Below the pieces are notes generated by a model. The model was not told the DNA's origin. It saw only the letters and a program-made list of their open reading frames with translations, and did not search any database. Positions 1-7,023 of a stretch of DNA of 13,136 bases are shown here, one piece after another (the first letter of the stretch is position 1; the number at the start of each line of letters is the position of its first letter). This stretch comes from Steroidobacteraceae bacterium (GTDB taxonomy: Bacteria; Pseudomonadota; Gammaproteobacteria; Steroidobacterales; Steroidobacteraceae). Made by a program: the position numbers and the translations under genes. The DNA lies in the NCBI GenBank assembly GCA_025927665.1, contig JAICKZ010000054.1:1-13136 (forward strand), read 5' to 3'.

Positions 1-1
1 A

Positions 2-97
2 CGAGTTCACGGCTTTCGTGCCCGTATGGCCACTAAAGGTGGACGATTGGTGTTGGCGCGTCGACGCGCTAAAGGTCGCAAACGTCTTTGCGTATAG
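2..97 (+). CDS. rpmH: 50S ribosomal protein L34, C-terminal part
   Basis: The first codons of the window encode the last 31 residues of ribosomal protein L34; the start lies off the left edge. L34 is a tiny basic protein of the large ribosomal subunit that binds 23S rRNA. The visible stretch has the family signature: HGFRARMATK near its beginning, then a Lys/Arg-rich end RRRAKGRKRL, closing with CV and a TAG stop. The full protein is normally about 44 to 46 residues, so roughly 14 are missing. It heads the rpmH-rnpA-yidD-yidC-mnmE block and is commonly cotranscribed with rnpA. The KGGR variant (usually KNGR) is unremarkable. Confidence 0.95.
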   Translation, partial: RVHGFRARMATKGGRLVLARRRAKGRKRLCV

Positions 98-199
98 TTT
101 TTAAATTTAGCCTCTAAAGTTGTTATCGGGCCAATCGGAATTTTTTCAACGATAAAAGCTTTTTAAAGCCTCCGATATTCTTCAATTCATCACACACAA
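98..199 (+). other. rpmH-rnpA intergenic leader
   Basis: These 102 bases separate rpmH from rnpA. They are AT-rich and hold a 10-base palindrome AAAAGCTTTT at 154-163, flanked by a short inverted repeat (ATCGGA at 134-139 with TCCGAT at 171-176). No clean terminator with a T-run follows, which fits read-through from rpmH into rnpA. There is no good Shine-Dalgarno sequence just before the rnpA start, so the fold may influence translation; this is inference only. Confidence 0.35.
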
Positions 200-553
200 G
201 TGCCAAACTTTATCAGGGCACAGCGGCTGATTCATAAACGTCAATTTGATGCGGTATATCAGAATGGCCGCAAATTGGCCGACTCCTATTTTTTAATATT
301 AAGTTGCGATAGTCAATGTCTCACGCCGCGCCTTGGCCTATCCGTTTCCGCCCGCAGTGTAGGGAATTCAGTGAATCGAAACCGAATAAAACGTATTATT
401 CGTGATTCCTTTAGATTGAACTGTGACCAATTTCCACCGGTTGATATTGTTGTCAACACCAGATCTGGTGCTCGCAATGCCAGCAATATTCAGTTGCGCG
501 ATAGCTTGTCACGGCATTGGATTAATTTGGTGAAGCGATGCGCGGCACGTTGA
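200..553 (+). CDS. rnpA: Ribonuclease P protein component (C5 protein)
   Basis: The product is the small basic protein subunit of RNase P, which assists the catalytic RNA (rnpB) in removing 5' leaders from precursor tRNAs. It has 117 residues, the usual family length. The diagnostic RNR motif is seen at residues 53-65 (SVGNSVNRNRIKR), followed by IIRDSFR, and the N-terminal RLIHKRQFDAVYQNG matches the substrate-cleft region of the family. The start is a GTG at 200: an in-frame TAA at 164-166 limits upstream extension and no other normal start lies between. No clear ribosome-binding site precedes it. The 3' end overlaps yidD by 16 bases, implying coupled translation, and rpmH lies 102 bases upstream. 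Confidence 0.96.
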   Translation: MPNFIRAQRLIHKRQFDAVYQNGRKLADSYFLILSCDSQCLTPRLGLSVSARSVGNSVNRNRIKRIIRDSFRLNCDQFPPVDIVVNTRSGARNASNIQLRDSLSRHWINLVKRCAAR

Positions 554-792
554 TATTTTTAATCGATTGTTATCGTTACTTACTAAGTCCATTGCTTGGT
601 AGAAACTGTCGATTTTATCCAAGCTGTTCCTGCTATGCCCGAGAAGCGCTACAGTTACATGGATTGCAAAAAGGCATGTTACTGAGCATCCGGCGAATAA
701 GGCGTTGTCATCCTTGGCATGAAGGAGGCTACGATCCCGTACCTTCGCATCCCCTCTCAACCTCCAATTCAAGAATTCTTATCTGCAAGTAG
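538..792 (+). CDS. yidD: Membrane protein insertion efficiency factor YidD
   Basis: YidD is a small membrane-associated protein that helps insertion of inner-membrane proteins and is nearly always encoded between rnpA and yidC. This copy has 84 residues. Seen in the sequence are an N-terminal amphipathic or hydrophobic helix (about 4-20), the conserved GRNCRFYPSCSCY block (21-33) with its Cys residues, and the second signature RCHPWHEGGYDPVP (56-69). Together these are diagnostic of the family. The ATG at 538 lies inside the end of rnpA in another frame (16-base overlap), and yidC begins 8 bases after the stop, so the three genes should be translated from one message. The C-terminal 15 residues after DPVP are variable in the family. 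Confidence 0.96.
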   Translation: MRGTLIFLIDCYRYLLSPLLGRNCRFYPSCSCYAREALQLHGLQKGMLLSIRRIRRCHPWHEGGYDPVPSHPLSTSNSRILICK

Positions 793-800
793 TTTTGTCT

Positions 801-2465
801 ATGTATAACAAACGTTTTATCTTTTGGGGCGCTTTAGGCGCATTGCTTTGGCTGAATATGATGTTGTGGCAGCATGATTACCCAGCTGTTGAAATGTCCA
901 CAGTCAGTGCACCCACATCGTCATTATCGAGTAATGTTCTGTCCTCTATTTCTTCGTCGAATGCCAGTGTCTCATCTTCAGCCGCCTCAATATCCACGCC
1001 TGTATCTAGTATTGAATCCGTCGGTACAAAAATACACGTCGTTACTGACGTATTGGATGTTGATTTAAACACTCGAGGTGGTGCTGTTGAGCGCGCTGAC
1101 TTATTAAAGTATGCCTTGGACAAGGATCATCCCAATACTCCTGTACGTTTACTAGATGATAAAAAAGATAGTCTATTTACAATTCACTCCGGTTTATCAA
1201 GTGCCAATCAAGGATCTGCGCCCACCGATCAAGCGTTATTTTCTACTGATGCGACAAGCTATAGATTAAGCGATGCACAGAATGAATTGGTCGTGAATCT
1301 TAAGTGGACCGATGGTAAAGGTGTCAACGTAACTAAATCGTTCGTCTTTCATCGTGGCAGTTATAGAATTGAGGTGCGATACACCATCGCCAATTCCAGC
1401 AATGTGCCTTGGGAAGCCGCTTCGTATGTTGAATTATATCGACACGATCTTCCTGTCAGTCGTTCGATGTTTAATGCAGAGACCATGTCATATCGCGGAC
1501 CTGTCGTTTTCGATGGTGCTAAAAATCATAAGCTTGATCGAAATACGGAGGAAGCAAAGAACTATAAGGAAATCATAACTGGTGGCTGGTTAGCGGCGCT
1601 ACAACATCATTTCGTGGTTGCTGCTATTCCTGCGGGCGACAAACCCTACGAATACGCTCTTGCTCGTGATGCAAACAATGATTTTGCACTAACTTATAAA
1701 GGAGCACCGGTTTCGGTACAACCAAATCAGACGGGCATGATTGATGAAAAACTTTTTGTTGGACCTAAGCTTCAAGATCAATTAATTGCAACAAGCCCTG
1801 GACTGGAGAGAACCGCCGACTACGGCAAGTTAACTTTAATTGCCCAACCTTTATTTGATCTACTGAAGTTCATCCATAAAGGAATAGGCAATTGGGGCGT
1901 TGACATTATCATCGTCACCCTATTAATCAAACTTGCGTTCTATTGGCTTACCGCTTCCAGTGGCCGATCCATGGCCAAAATGCGCACGCTTGCCCCCAAA
2001 CTAAAAGCACTACAAGAACGTTACAAAGATGACCGGGAACAATTGGGCCGCGCAACAATGGAGTTGTATAAAACTGAAAAAGTGAATCCAGTCGCGGGTT
2101 GTTTGCCGATGTTAATTCAGATGCCCTTTTTTATGGGTTTTTATTGGGTGTTATTAGAAAGTGCAGAAATGCATCAAGCGCCTTTTGTTGGCTGGATAAC
2201 CGATCTTTCTGCGCGAGATCCCTACTTCATTTTGCCTATTATCATGGGTCTTGCAAACTTTGCGCAATTCAAAGTAAATCCACCGCAAGCCGATCCGACA
2301 CAAGCAAAGATCATGGCATTCATGCCCATCGTGATGACGGTAACGATGGCTTGGTTTCCAGCAGGTTTGTTGTTGTACTGGATTACCAATACTATTTTTT
2401 CGATTGTGCAACAGTGGCGTATCAATCAATTGGTTGCAGCCGATACACAACGGCGCAAAACCTAA
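801..2465 (+). CDS. yidC: Membrane protein insertase YidC
   Basis: YidC inserts and folds inner-membrane proteins, alone or with SecYEG. With the ATG at 801 it has 554 residues, normal for Gram-negative YidC; a TTG two codons upstream is also in frame but less likely. Domains are an N-terminal membrane anchor (about 6-24), an unusual Ser-rich linker (33-75, 20 Ser in 43 residues), a large periplasmic beta domain (about 78-335), and the conserved five-helix insertase core (about 355-540). The core contains helix GVDIIIVTLLIKLAFYWL, the cytoplasmic hairpin with KMR and KLKALQERYKDD, KVNPVAGCLPMLIQMP, and FPAGLLLYWITN. Arg395 sits where the functionally important groove Arg (E. coli R366) is expected. 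The tail TQRRKT is basic. It lies 8 bases after yidD and 25 bases before mnmE. Confidence 0.97.
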   Translation: MYNKRFIFWGALGALLWLNMMLWQHDYPAVEMSTVSAPTSSLSSNVLSSISSSNASVSSSAASISTPVSSIESVGTKIHVVTDVLDVDLNTRGGAVERADLLKYALDKDHPNTPVRLLDDKKDSLFTIHSGLSSANQGSAPTDQALFSTDATSYRLSDAQNELVVNLKWTDGKGVNVTKSFVFHRGSYRIEVRYTIANSSNVPWEAASYVELYRHDLPVSRSMFNAETMSYRGPVVFDGAKNHKLDRNTEEAKNYKEIITGGWLAALQHHFVVAAIPAGDKPYEYALARDANNDFALTYKGAPVSVQPNQTGMIDEKLFVGPKLQDQLIATSPGLERTADYGKLTLIAQPLFDLLKFIHKGIGNWGVDIIIVTLLIKLAFYWLTASSGRSMAKMRTLAPKLKALQERYKDDREQLGRATMELYKTEKVNPVAGCLPMLIQMPFFMGFYWVLLESAEMHQAPFVGWITDLSARDPYFILPIIMGLANFAQFKVNPPQADPTQAKIMAFMPIVMTVTMAWFPAGLLLYWITNTIFSIVQQWRINQLVAADTQRRKT

Positions 2466-2472
2466 TTTATTC

Positions 2473-2486
2473 CAGGCACATGCCTG
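2473..2486 (+). promoter_or_regulatory. Perfect stem-loop on the mnmE ribosome-binding region
   Basis: CAGGCA (2473-2478) and TGCCTG (2481-2486) form a perfect 6-base inverted repeat with a CA centre. It ends four bases before the mnmE ATG, and the only purine-rich Shine-Dalgarno-like bases nearby (AGG at 2474-2476) lie inside it. If the RNA folds, the mnmE initiation region would be partly masked unless ribosomes finishing yidC open it. No T-run follows, so it is not an intrinsic terminator. Confidence 0.45.
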
Positions 2487-2490
2487 ACCT

Positions 2491-3855
2491 ATGGGTAACA
2501 GTGATTACGACACGATAGTTGCCATCGCAACTCCACCCGGTCGAGGTGGAGTAGGCATAGTGCGTATTTCAGGAAAGCAAGTTGGCGCTATTAGCTTAGC
2601 GTTACTTGGCAAAGTGCCTAAAGTTAGGCATGCATCATTAAGCCAGTTCAAAGATATCCATGGCAACGTCATTGATACAGGTATTGCAATTTACTTTGCC
2701 GCACCCGCGTCTTTTACGGGTGAAGATGTTATAGAAATGCAAGGTCATGGCGGACCCGTTGTTTTAGATCTGTTGGTTGATCGCATTGTGCAACTTGGTG
2801 CACGATTGGCGGAGCCTGGCGAATTCAGTCGTCGCGCGTTTCTTAATGACAAGTTGGATCTGGTTCAAGCGGAAGCCATCGCCGATTTGATTAATGCAGA
2901 ATCAACGCAATCAGCACGTGCCGCGATGCGTTCGATGCAAGGTGAGTTTTCGGCACAATTGCATCAGCTGACCGATGCCTTAATTACTGCCCGTTTGCAT
3001 ATTGAAGCAGCCATCGATTTTCCCGATGAAGAGCTGGACCTGATGAAAGATCAAGTCTTGTTACAACGTTTGAAACATACATTAATCTTGTGTGATCAGA
3101 TTCAACAACAAGCCCATGCTGGCAGCGTGTTGCGTGAAGGATTGAATGTGGTGATTGCTGGTAAACCTAATGCAGGCAAATCCAGTATTCTCAACTGTCT
3201 TGCAGGATATGAAGCGGCGATTGTCACTGAAGTACCTGGTACGACTCGAGATGTATTGCGTGAACGTATTCATATTGATGGCATGCCAATTCATATTCTT
3301 GATACCGCAGGATTGCGTGATACGGCTGATCTTGTCGAAGCAGAAGGCATTAAGCGCGCGCATGCAGAAATTCGCAAGGCCGATCACGTGTTGTATGTAG
3401 TCGACGCCAGTAGCAATGAGAAATTTGATATACAAGACGCATTGGCTTCGATGCCTGAAAATATAAATGTAACTATTCTGATGAATAAATGTGATTTGAT
3501 AGCGCAAGATCATTTGGCGGCTTCTTATTCGTCGTCACACTCGCTCCGATTATTATTTATATCTGCAGTAACCAAAGCAGGCATAGATTTATTGCGACAA
3601 CATTTAAAGCAAGTGGCGGGATTCATCAATTCAGAAGCCGGGTTATTTCTTGCACGACGTCGACATCTTGATGCACTCAATCGTGCACGCCAACACTTAC
3701 AAAGTGCACAAGATAATTTATTGAACCGCCATGCAGGCGAACTGTGCGCTGAAGAATTGCGTTTAGCGCAAAATGACTTAGCAGAAATCACCGGCGAATT
3801 TACTTCTGAAGATTTATTGGGTCGAATTTTCAGCACTTTTTGTATCGGGAAATAG
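2491..3855 (+). CDS. mnmE: tRNA uridine-5-carboxymethylaminomethyl(34) GTPase MnmE
   Basis: MnmE works with MnmG to place a 5-(carboxy)aminomethyl group on wobble uridine 34 of certain tRNAs, using GTP, FAD and a folate one-carbon donor. The 454 residues equal the E. coli length. An N-terminal folate-binding TrmE domain (1-118) carries ATPPGRGGVGIVR. A helical domain encloses the G domain: P-loop GKPNAGKS (224-231, with the Asn typical of potassium-activated GTPases), PGTTRD (249-254), DTAGLRDTA (271-279) and NKCD (332-335). The protein ends in the invariant CIGK, whose Cys is essential in the family. The ATG at 2491 matches family N-termini. It is the last gene of the left operon and its partner mnmG is 3.2 kb away. 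Confidence 0.98.
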   Translation: MGNSDYDTIVAIATPPGRGGVGIVRISGKQVGAISLALLGKVPKVRHASLSQFKDIHGNVIDTGIAIYFAAPASFTGEDVIEMQGHGGPVVLDLLVDRIVQLGARLAEPGEFSRRAFLNDKLDLVQAEAIADLINAESTQSARAAMRSMQGEFSAQLHQLTDALITARLHIEAAIDFPDEELDLMKDQVLLQRLKHTLILCDQIQQQAHAGSVLREGLNVVIAGKPNAGKSSILNCLAGYEAAIVTEVPGTTRDVLRERIHIDGMPIHILDTAGLRDTADLVEAEGIKRAHAEIRKADHVLYVVDASSNEKFDIQDALASMPENINVTILMNKCDLIAQDHLAASYSSSHSLRLLFISAVTKAGIDLLRQHLKQVAGFINSEAGLFLARRRHLDALNRARQHLQSAQDNLLNRHAGELCAEELRLAQNDLAEITGEFTSEDLLGRIFSTFCIGK

Positions 3856-3914
3856 TCTTAAGTCCAAGGAGTGGCGATCGCGAGTTCTATCTGGCAGAGT
3901 CTCAGGACCAATGT

Positions 3915-4814
3915 ATGAGCGAGATACATTCGAAATATAGCTTTATGAGCGCGCGGCTTTTTCTGTTTCACCTCATTTCATCCGCATTATTCGTCCTGAC
4001 GATATCTTGTCGAGCCGCTGCTCCCGTTGAACCGACCGCGCTCATTGGGATAGACCATATTCCCTTTGTAGTGGAGAACTTGGAACAGGCGGCGGAAACC
4101 TACCGACATTTGGGTTTTGTTATCAAGCCAGGCCATCTTCATGTGAACAGTATTCGCAATGAGCACATCAAATTCCCCGACGGCGCGGGTATCGAGCTGC
4201 TTACGGCTTCGGAGCCGGTGGATGAATTGGCCAAGCATTATCTTCAAATGCGCGCTCAAGGTGAGGGACCGGCGTACGTGGCTTTTCATACGGGTAATCT
4301 GCATAAGCTCAGGCAGCGACTCGATCGGCTTGGTGAACTTTATTCCATACATGACAATATTTTGGAGCTGGCAAACCCCGCACTCAAATGGCTTTTTATT
4401 TTTGAGGGAACCAACCAATCGTCCACAGACCTACCCGAGCACTTTGCTCATCTGAACACAGCAGATGCCACACGAGGTGTGTGGATCGCTGGGGGAGATC
4501 AGCAGCATATGTTGTCTTTCTTTAAGGGAATGGGTGCTCGTATCGAACATCGCCGTATGAATGTACCCGATCCGGTCAAGGTGACGGTTGCAATCGTCGC
4601 GAACGGCGAAGTCGTCTTCTTACCGAGTAACCGGCAGCTCATTACGGGCAGACCTATCGTTGGAGTGGTCATGCATGTGCGCGATCTGTCTGCATTAACG
4701 GATGTGCTTCAGTCCACTGGCGTGAGCCCAATCCAGCGTTCGGTCGGTTCAATACCCAATGTTTTTGTTGCGCCACAGAATACGCGCGGTGTCTGGCTAG
4801 AGTTTCACGAATAA
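3915..4814 (+). CDS. Exported glyoxalase-like (VOC-fold) protein
   Basis: The protein has 299 residues, with a Sec-type signal peptide followed by two VOC (glyoxalase/dioxygenase-fold) modules. Residues 14-30 are hydrophobic. Cleavage is plausible after AAA (34-36); the Cys at 32 lies in TISC, a poor lipobox, so lipidation is doubtful. Module one begins GIDHIPFVVENLEQAAETYRHLGF (45-68) and ends GIELLTA; the C-terminal module (about 246-299) reads GVVMHVRDL ... GVWLEFHE. This resembles the Glyoxalase_3 type (PF13468). The His of DHIP and Glu of GIELL are candidate metal ligands. The substrate is unknown. ATG 3915 is preferred because AGGA (3904-3907) sits 7 bases upstream; ATG 3945 would give a shorter leader. 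The frame is open back to a TTG at 3840 inside mnmE, with no supporting site. It lies 59 bases after mnmE. Confidence 0.82.
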   Translation: MSEIHSKYSFMSARLFLFHLISSALFVLTISCRAAAPVEPTALIGIDHIPFVVENLEQAAETYRHLGFVIKPGHLHVNSIRNEHIKFPDGAGIELLTASEPVDELAKHYLQMRAQGEGPAYVAFHTGNLHKLRQRLDRLGELYSIHDNILELANPALKWLFIFEGTNQSSTDLPEHFAHLNTADATRGVWIAGGDQQHMLSFFKGMGARIEHRRMNVPDPVKVTVAIVANGEVVFLPSNRQLITGRPIVGVVMHVRDLSALTDVLQSTGVSPIQRSVGSIPNVFVAPQNTRGVWLEFHE

Positions 4815-4968
4815 TCCTTAACACCATTGGTTCAAAGGCTCACCGCTATATTTGAGTAGTGCTTTTCTTAACAAAGTTAATTGCTTTCACAAGCTTTGGC
4901 AGTTTCAGATCAGCGTTTCAGTAGTGACATGAGGCGTTACCTGTCATGTCACTTACTTTAATCAACTG
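4815..4968. other. Convergent intergenic region
   Basis: These 154 bases lie between the ends of the VOC gene (+) and the FecR-type gene (-). I see no gene. The region contains a small hairpin TTAAC-AAA-GTTAA (4868-4880) and a stronger stem-loop at 4923-4953, listed separately. Confidence 0.5.
4923..4953. terminator. Stem-loop, possible bidirectional terminator
   Basis: AGTGACATGA (4923-4932) and TCATGTCACT (4944-4953) are perfect 10-base inverted repeats around an 11-base loop. GTA (4921-4923) and TAC (4954-4956 region) can extend the stem with a bulge. It starts 16 bases beyond the stop of the minus-strand FecR-type gene and lies 109 bases beyond the plus-strand VOC gene. The convergent position suggests termination for one or both, but neither side has a strong T-run, so a factor-dependent or mRNA-stabilising hairpin is also possible. 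Confidence 0.5.
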
Positions 4969-6945
4969 CTATCGGATTTCCCTGCGATTAAGTGATCTGT
5001 TCGGTTGATCAATATCTTGATCATTTCTCGGCGGGGTTTTTGCAGGTGGCGAAGGCGCTGGTCGTGATGGCGCAGGGTTTTGATCAGCTCTTGATGCGGG
5101 AGGAGTTTCAATAGGAGCTTGAGATGGACGGGATTGAACAGGCGGACGCAGTTGCTGTTCGTCATGCACCCATGATCCAATTCGATGATGTTCAGGTTGT
5201 GGTGACTGTTGATTATTTTGTTGTGGCGGCGCAAAGCGTTGCTGAGTGGTGTTGGGCTGCAGTGTTTCATGACGGTCACGCGAAGGATTATCACGCCATT
5301 CTCGGCGCTGGTTTTCATTCACATCATTATCATTATGCTGCGATCTATCTTCCAGATGATCATGACCACGGCCCCAGCGGTCAGTGCGATGTTCATTGCC
5401 ATTATTATTTTCAGGAGAATTGTTTTCATGACGCACTTCATCACGATGTTCATTCATCGAGTGGTGCGGCGAAGTTGGTTCTATCATCCGCAAGGAACCA
5501 CCCACTGCAATATTGTGTGGTGTGGGTAACTCAGGATGTGGAATAAAAGGAGTTGGCCTACGTTGAACAACCACTTCGCGTTCCATAACTTGTGCTGGTC
5601 GAGAGATCACATGAGTGTTACCAAGCAACGCTGGACGATCGGGTCGAAAGCGATTGATGGTTTCAAACGGGCTTAAGCGTTTTGCGTCAATCGGTAATAA
5701 ATTACGATGAATGTTACCAGCTGATGTAAAGGTGACTGCCGCTACAACGGAGGCACCACCACGATTAACGAACATACCTTCGTTCGAATGTTTATATTCG
5801 CGATCGAATTCTTCACGCTTAAGTAAGCTATTGCTAATATTGACTCGTGCAAGATAAGCATTACTGGCTTTATAGTAAGGACGATATATTTCACGTGGTG
5901 CTAATGGTATCCAACCGACGGAACCGCCACTGGCGTTGATTGAAACCGACGCGCCGGGACTGCCCACCCAAGCTACCAAAGCAGGCGCATAAACTGCACG
6001 TACTTCACGTTGCCCCGGAACCCAACACCAACGATGATGCACTTCCGCCCAACGTCCATAATGAGACGGCGTAAATCCCCATGCGGCGTCATCAATCCAA
6101 GTCCAGCCCCAAGGCGCAACCCAATCCCAATGACCGAAACGATAAGGTGACCAGTCATGCGTTACCTGGGACGGATACCAAACATTTCCATAGCCGGTTT
6201 CCCAGCGCCAATACCCGTAATCATCGAGATCTTCGTAACCGATTACATTCTCGTCGACATAGCGCGCCGCCGTGGCATTACGTGCCCTGTTATTACGACT
6301 CGCCACCCAGCGATCAAAATCATCTGGATCATTCAAATCATCAAATTGTGCATTCAGACGATCACTGCCGCGCAAACGCAATTGCTCGTTTTCTCGCACC
6401 GAATAGTGTTGACGTTCGCCCGCCACATCGGCGCTGCCATTGCGAACTTGCACGATGGTTAAATCATCGTGATCGCCCACTTCGATTCGATAGTTGCCTG
6501 GTTCAGGTATAGTAATCGAGGCATTAGGTGTATCAATTTCGATGGTGTCATCATTATCCATGCCGCGCACGTTGACGTTAATCACGCCTTGTGTGAGTTG
6601 CAACTGAAGAACGTTATCGCTTAATTCAAGAATGCCGAGCTGTGTATTTTGATCCAACTGCATGCTCGCCATCCCTACTTGTAATTCTGTCCGCGAACCT
6701 CTGTCCGTCCAAATTTGATCCTTATCGGTTAGAGGTCGATTAATGCGCGCTTCCACCCAATCATCCGAATTGGCAATTTGTATCGAAACACTGCCCTGTA
6801 CATAACTGATGCGAGCAACTCGTGAGGCAGGATCATCGCTATCTTCTGCCAGAGTCGGTAACGCAAAAATCAGCACAAGAAAACACAACATAAGTTTGCT
6901 GAACAAATTAAATAGGGAATTTGCAAACAAACGATAAGCATTCAT
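4969..6945 (-). CDS. Secreted FecR-domain protein with Trp-rich DUF6600-type region
   Basis: The protein has 658 residues and is predicted to be exported. Residues 1-33 form a signal peptide ending ALPTLA before EDSDD. Residues about 42-200 look like a FecR-type beta domain (VQGSVSIQ, then DNVLQLQLTQGVINVNVRG, then ETPNASITIPEPG-like strands). Residues 240-330 are Trp/Tyr/Gly-rich, with GHWDWVAPWGWTWIDDAAWGF (about 271-291) and HYGRWA, as in DUF6600 proteins of proteobacteria. The tail from about 475 is disordered and rich in His, Asn, Gln, Arg and Pro. Function is unknown; here the FecR domain is not next to a sigma-factor gene, so classical iron-dicitrate signalling is not supported. The start ATG has a strong GGAGA site (6952-6956) six bases upstream. 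It lies opposite to, and between, mnmE and mnmG. Confidence 0.87.
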   Translation of the reverse strand: MNAYRLFANSLFNLFSKLMLCFLVLIFALPTLAEDSDDPASRVARISYVQGSVSIQIANSDDWVEARINRPLTDKDQIWTDRGSRTELQVGMASMQLDQNTQLGILELSDNVLQLQLTQGVINVNVRGMDNDDTIEIDTPNASITIPEPGNYRIEVGDHDDLTIVQVRNGSADVAGERQHYSVRENEQLRLRGSDRLNAQFDDLNDPDDFDRWVASRNNRARNATAARYVDENVIGYEDLDDYGYWRWETGYGNVWYPSQVTHDWSPYRFGHWDWVAPWGWTWIDDAAWGFTPSHYGRWAEVHHRWCWVPGQREVRAVYAPALVAWVGSPGASVSINASGGSVGWIPLAPREIYRPYYKASNAYLARVNISNSLLKREEFDREYKHSNEGMFVNRGGASVVAAVTFTSAGNIHRNLLPIDAKRLSPFETINRFRPDRPALLGNTHVISRPAQVMEREVVVQRRPTPFIPHPELPTPHNIAVGGSLRMIEPTSPHHSMNEHRDEVRHENNSPENNNGNEHRTDRWGRGHDHLEDRSQHNDNDVNENQRREWRDNPSRDRHETLQPNTTQQRFAPPQQNNQQSPQPEHHRIGSWVHDEQQLRPPVQSRPSQAPIETPPASRADQNPAPSRPAPSPPAKTPPRNDQDIDQPNRSLNRREIR

Positions 6946-7023
6946 GATGATTCTCCAGGTACAAACTCGTTACACTATGCATTCCCTGTGATCGGTCCCT
7001 GCAATTGGATACAGTACAACGTT
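6946..7023. promoter_or_regulatory. Divergent promoter region of the FecR-type gene and mnmG
   Basis: These 78 bases separate two divergently transcribed genes, so both must have start signals here or within the neighbour. On the minus strand a GGAGA ribosome-binding site is clear at 6952-6956. On the plus strand no strong Shine-Dalgarno precedes mnmG (the nearest GGA is 14 bases away). I cannot name convincing -10/-35 pairs; TTACAC and TATGCA around 6970-6979 are weak -10 candidates for mnmG. Confidence 0.45.

Noticed and set aside
538..553. 16-base overlap of rnpA and yidD as an unusual overprinting
   Set aside because: Overlap of these two genes is common in proteobacteria.
3874..3881. 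GCGATCGC octamer resembling the cyanobacterial HIP1 repeat
   Set aside because: Only a single copy was noticed and the rest of the window is not cyanobacterial.
3840..3914. Longer VOC reading frame starting at TTG 3840 inside mnmE, and a strong AAGGAG at 3866-3871
   Set aside because: No start codon in the VOC frame lies at proper distance after AAGGAG, and the extra residues do not look like a leader. ATG 3915 with AGGA fits better.
3915..4814. VOC gene as recently acquired foreign DNA because sampled lines have higher GC (about 52-57 %) than mnmE (about 40-43 %)
   Set aside because: mnmG, a core gene, sampled at similarly high GC, so composition alone does not separate the VOC gene from the genome.
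5124..5546. Long open frame on the + strand inside the FecR-type gene, with other overlapping frames nearby
   Set aside because: It is antisense to the low-complexity His/Asn/Gln/Pro tail; the skewed codons of that tail remove stops on the other strand. The translation is His/Val-rich with no recognisable domain or ribosome-binding site.
6988..7023. GTG start giving MnmG 12 extra N-terminal residues
   Set aside because: The extension lacks a ribosome-binding site and family counterpart; ATG 7024 places the catalytic Cys at 277 as in E. coli.
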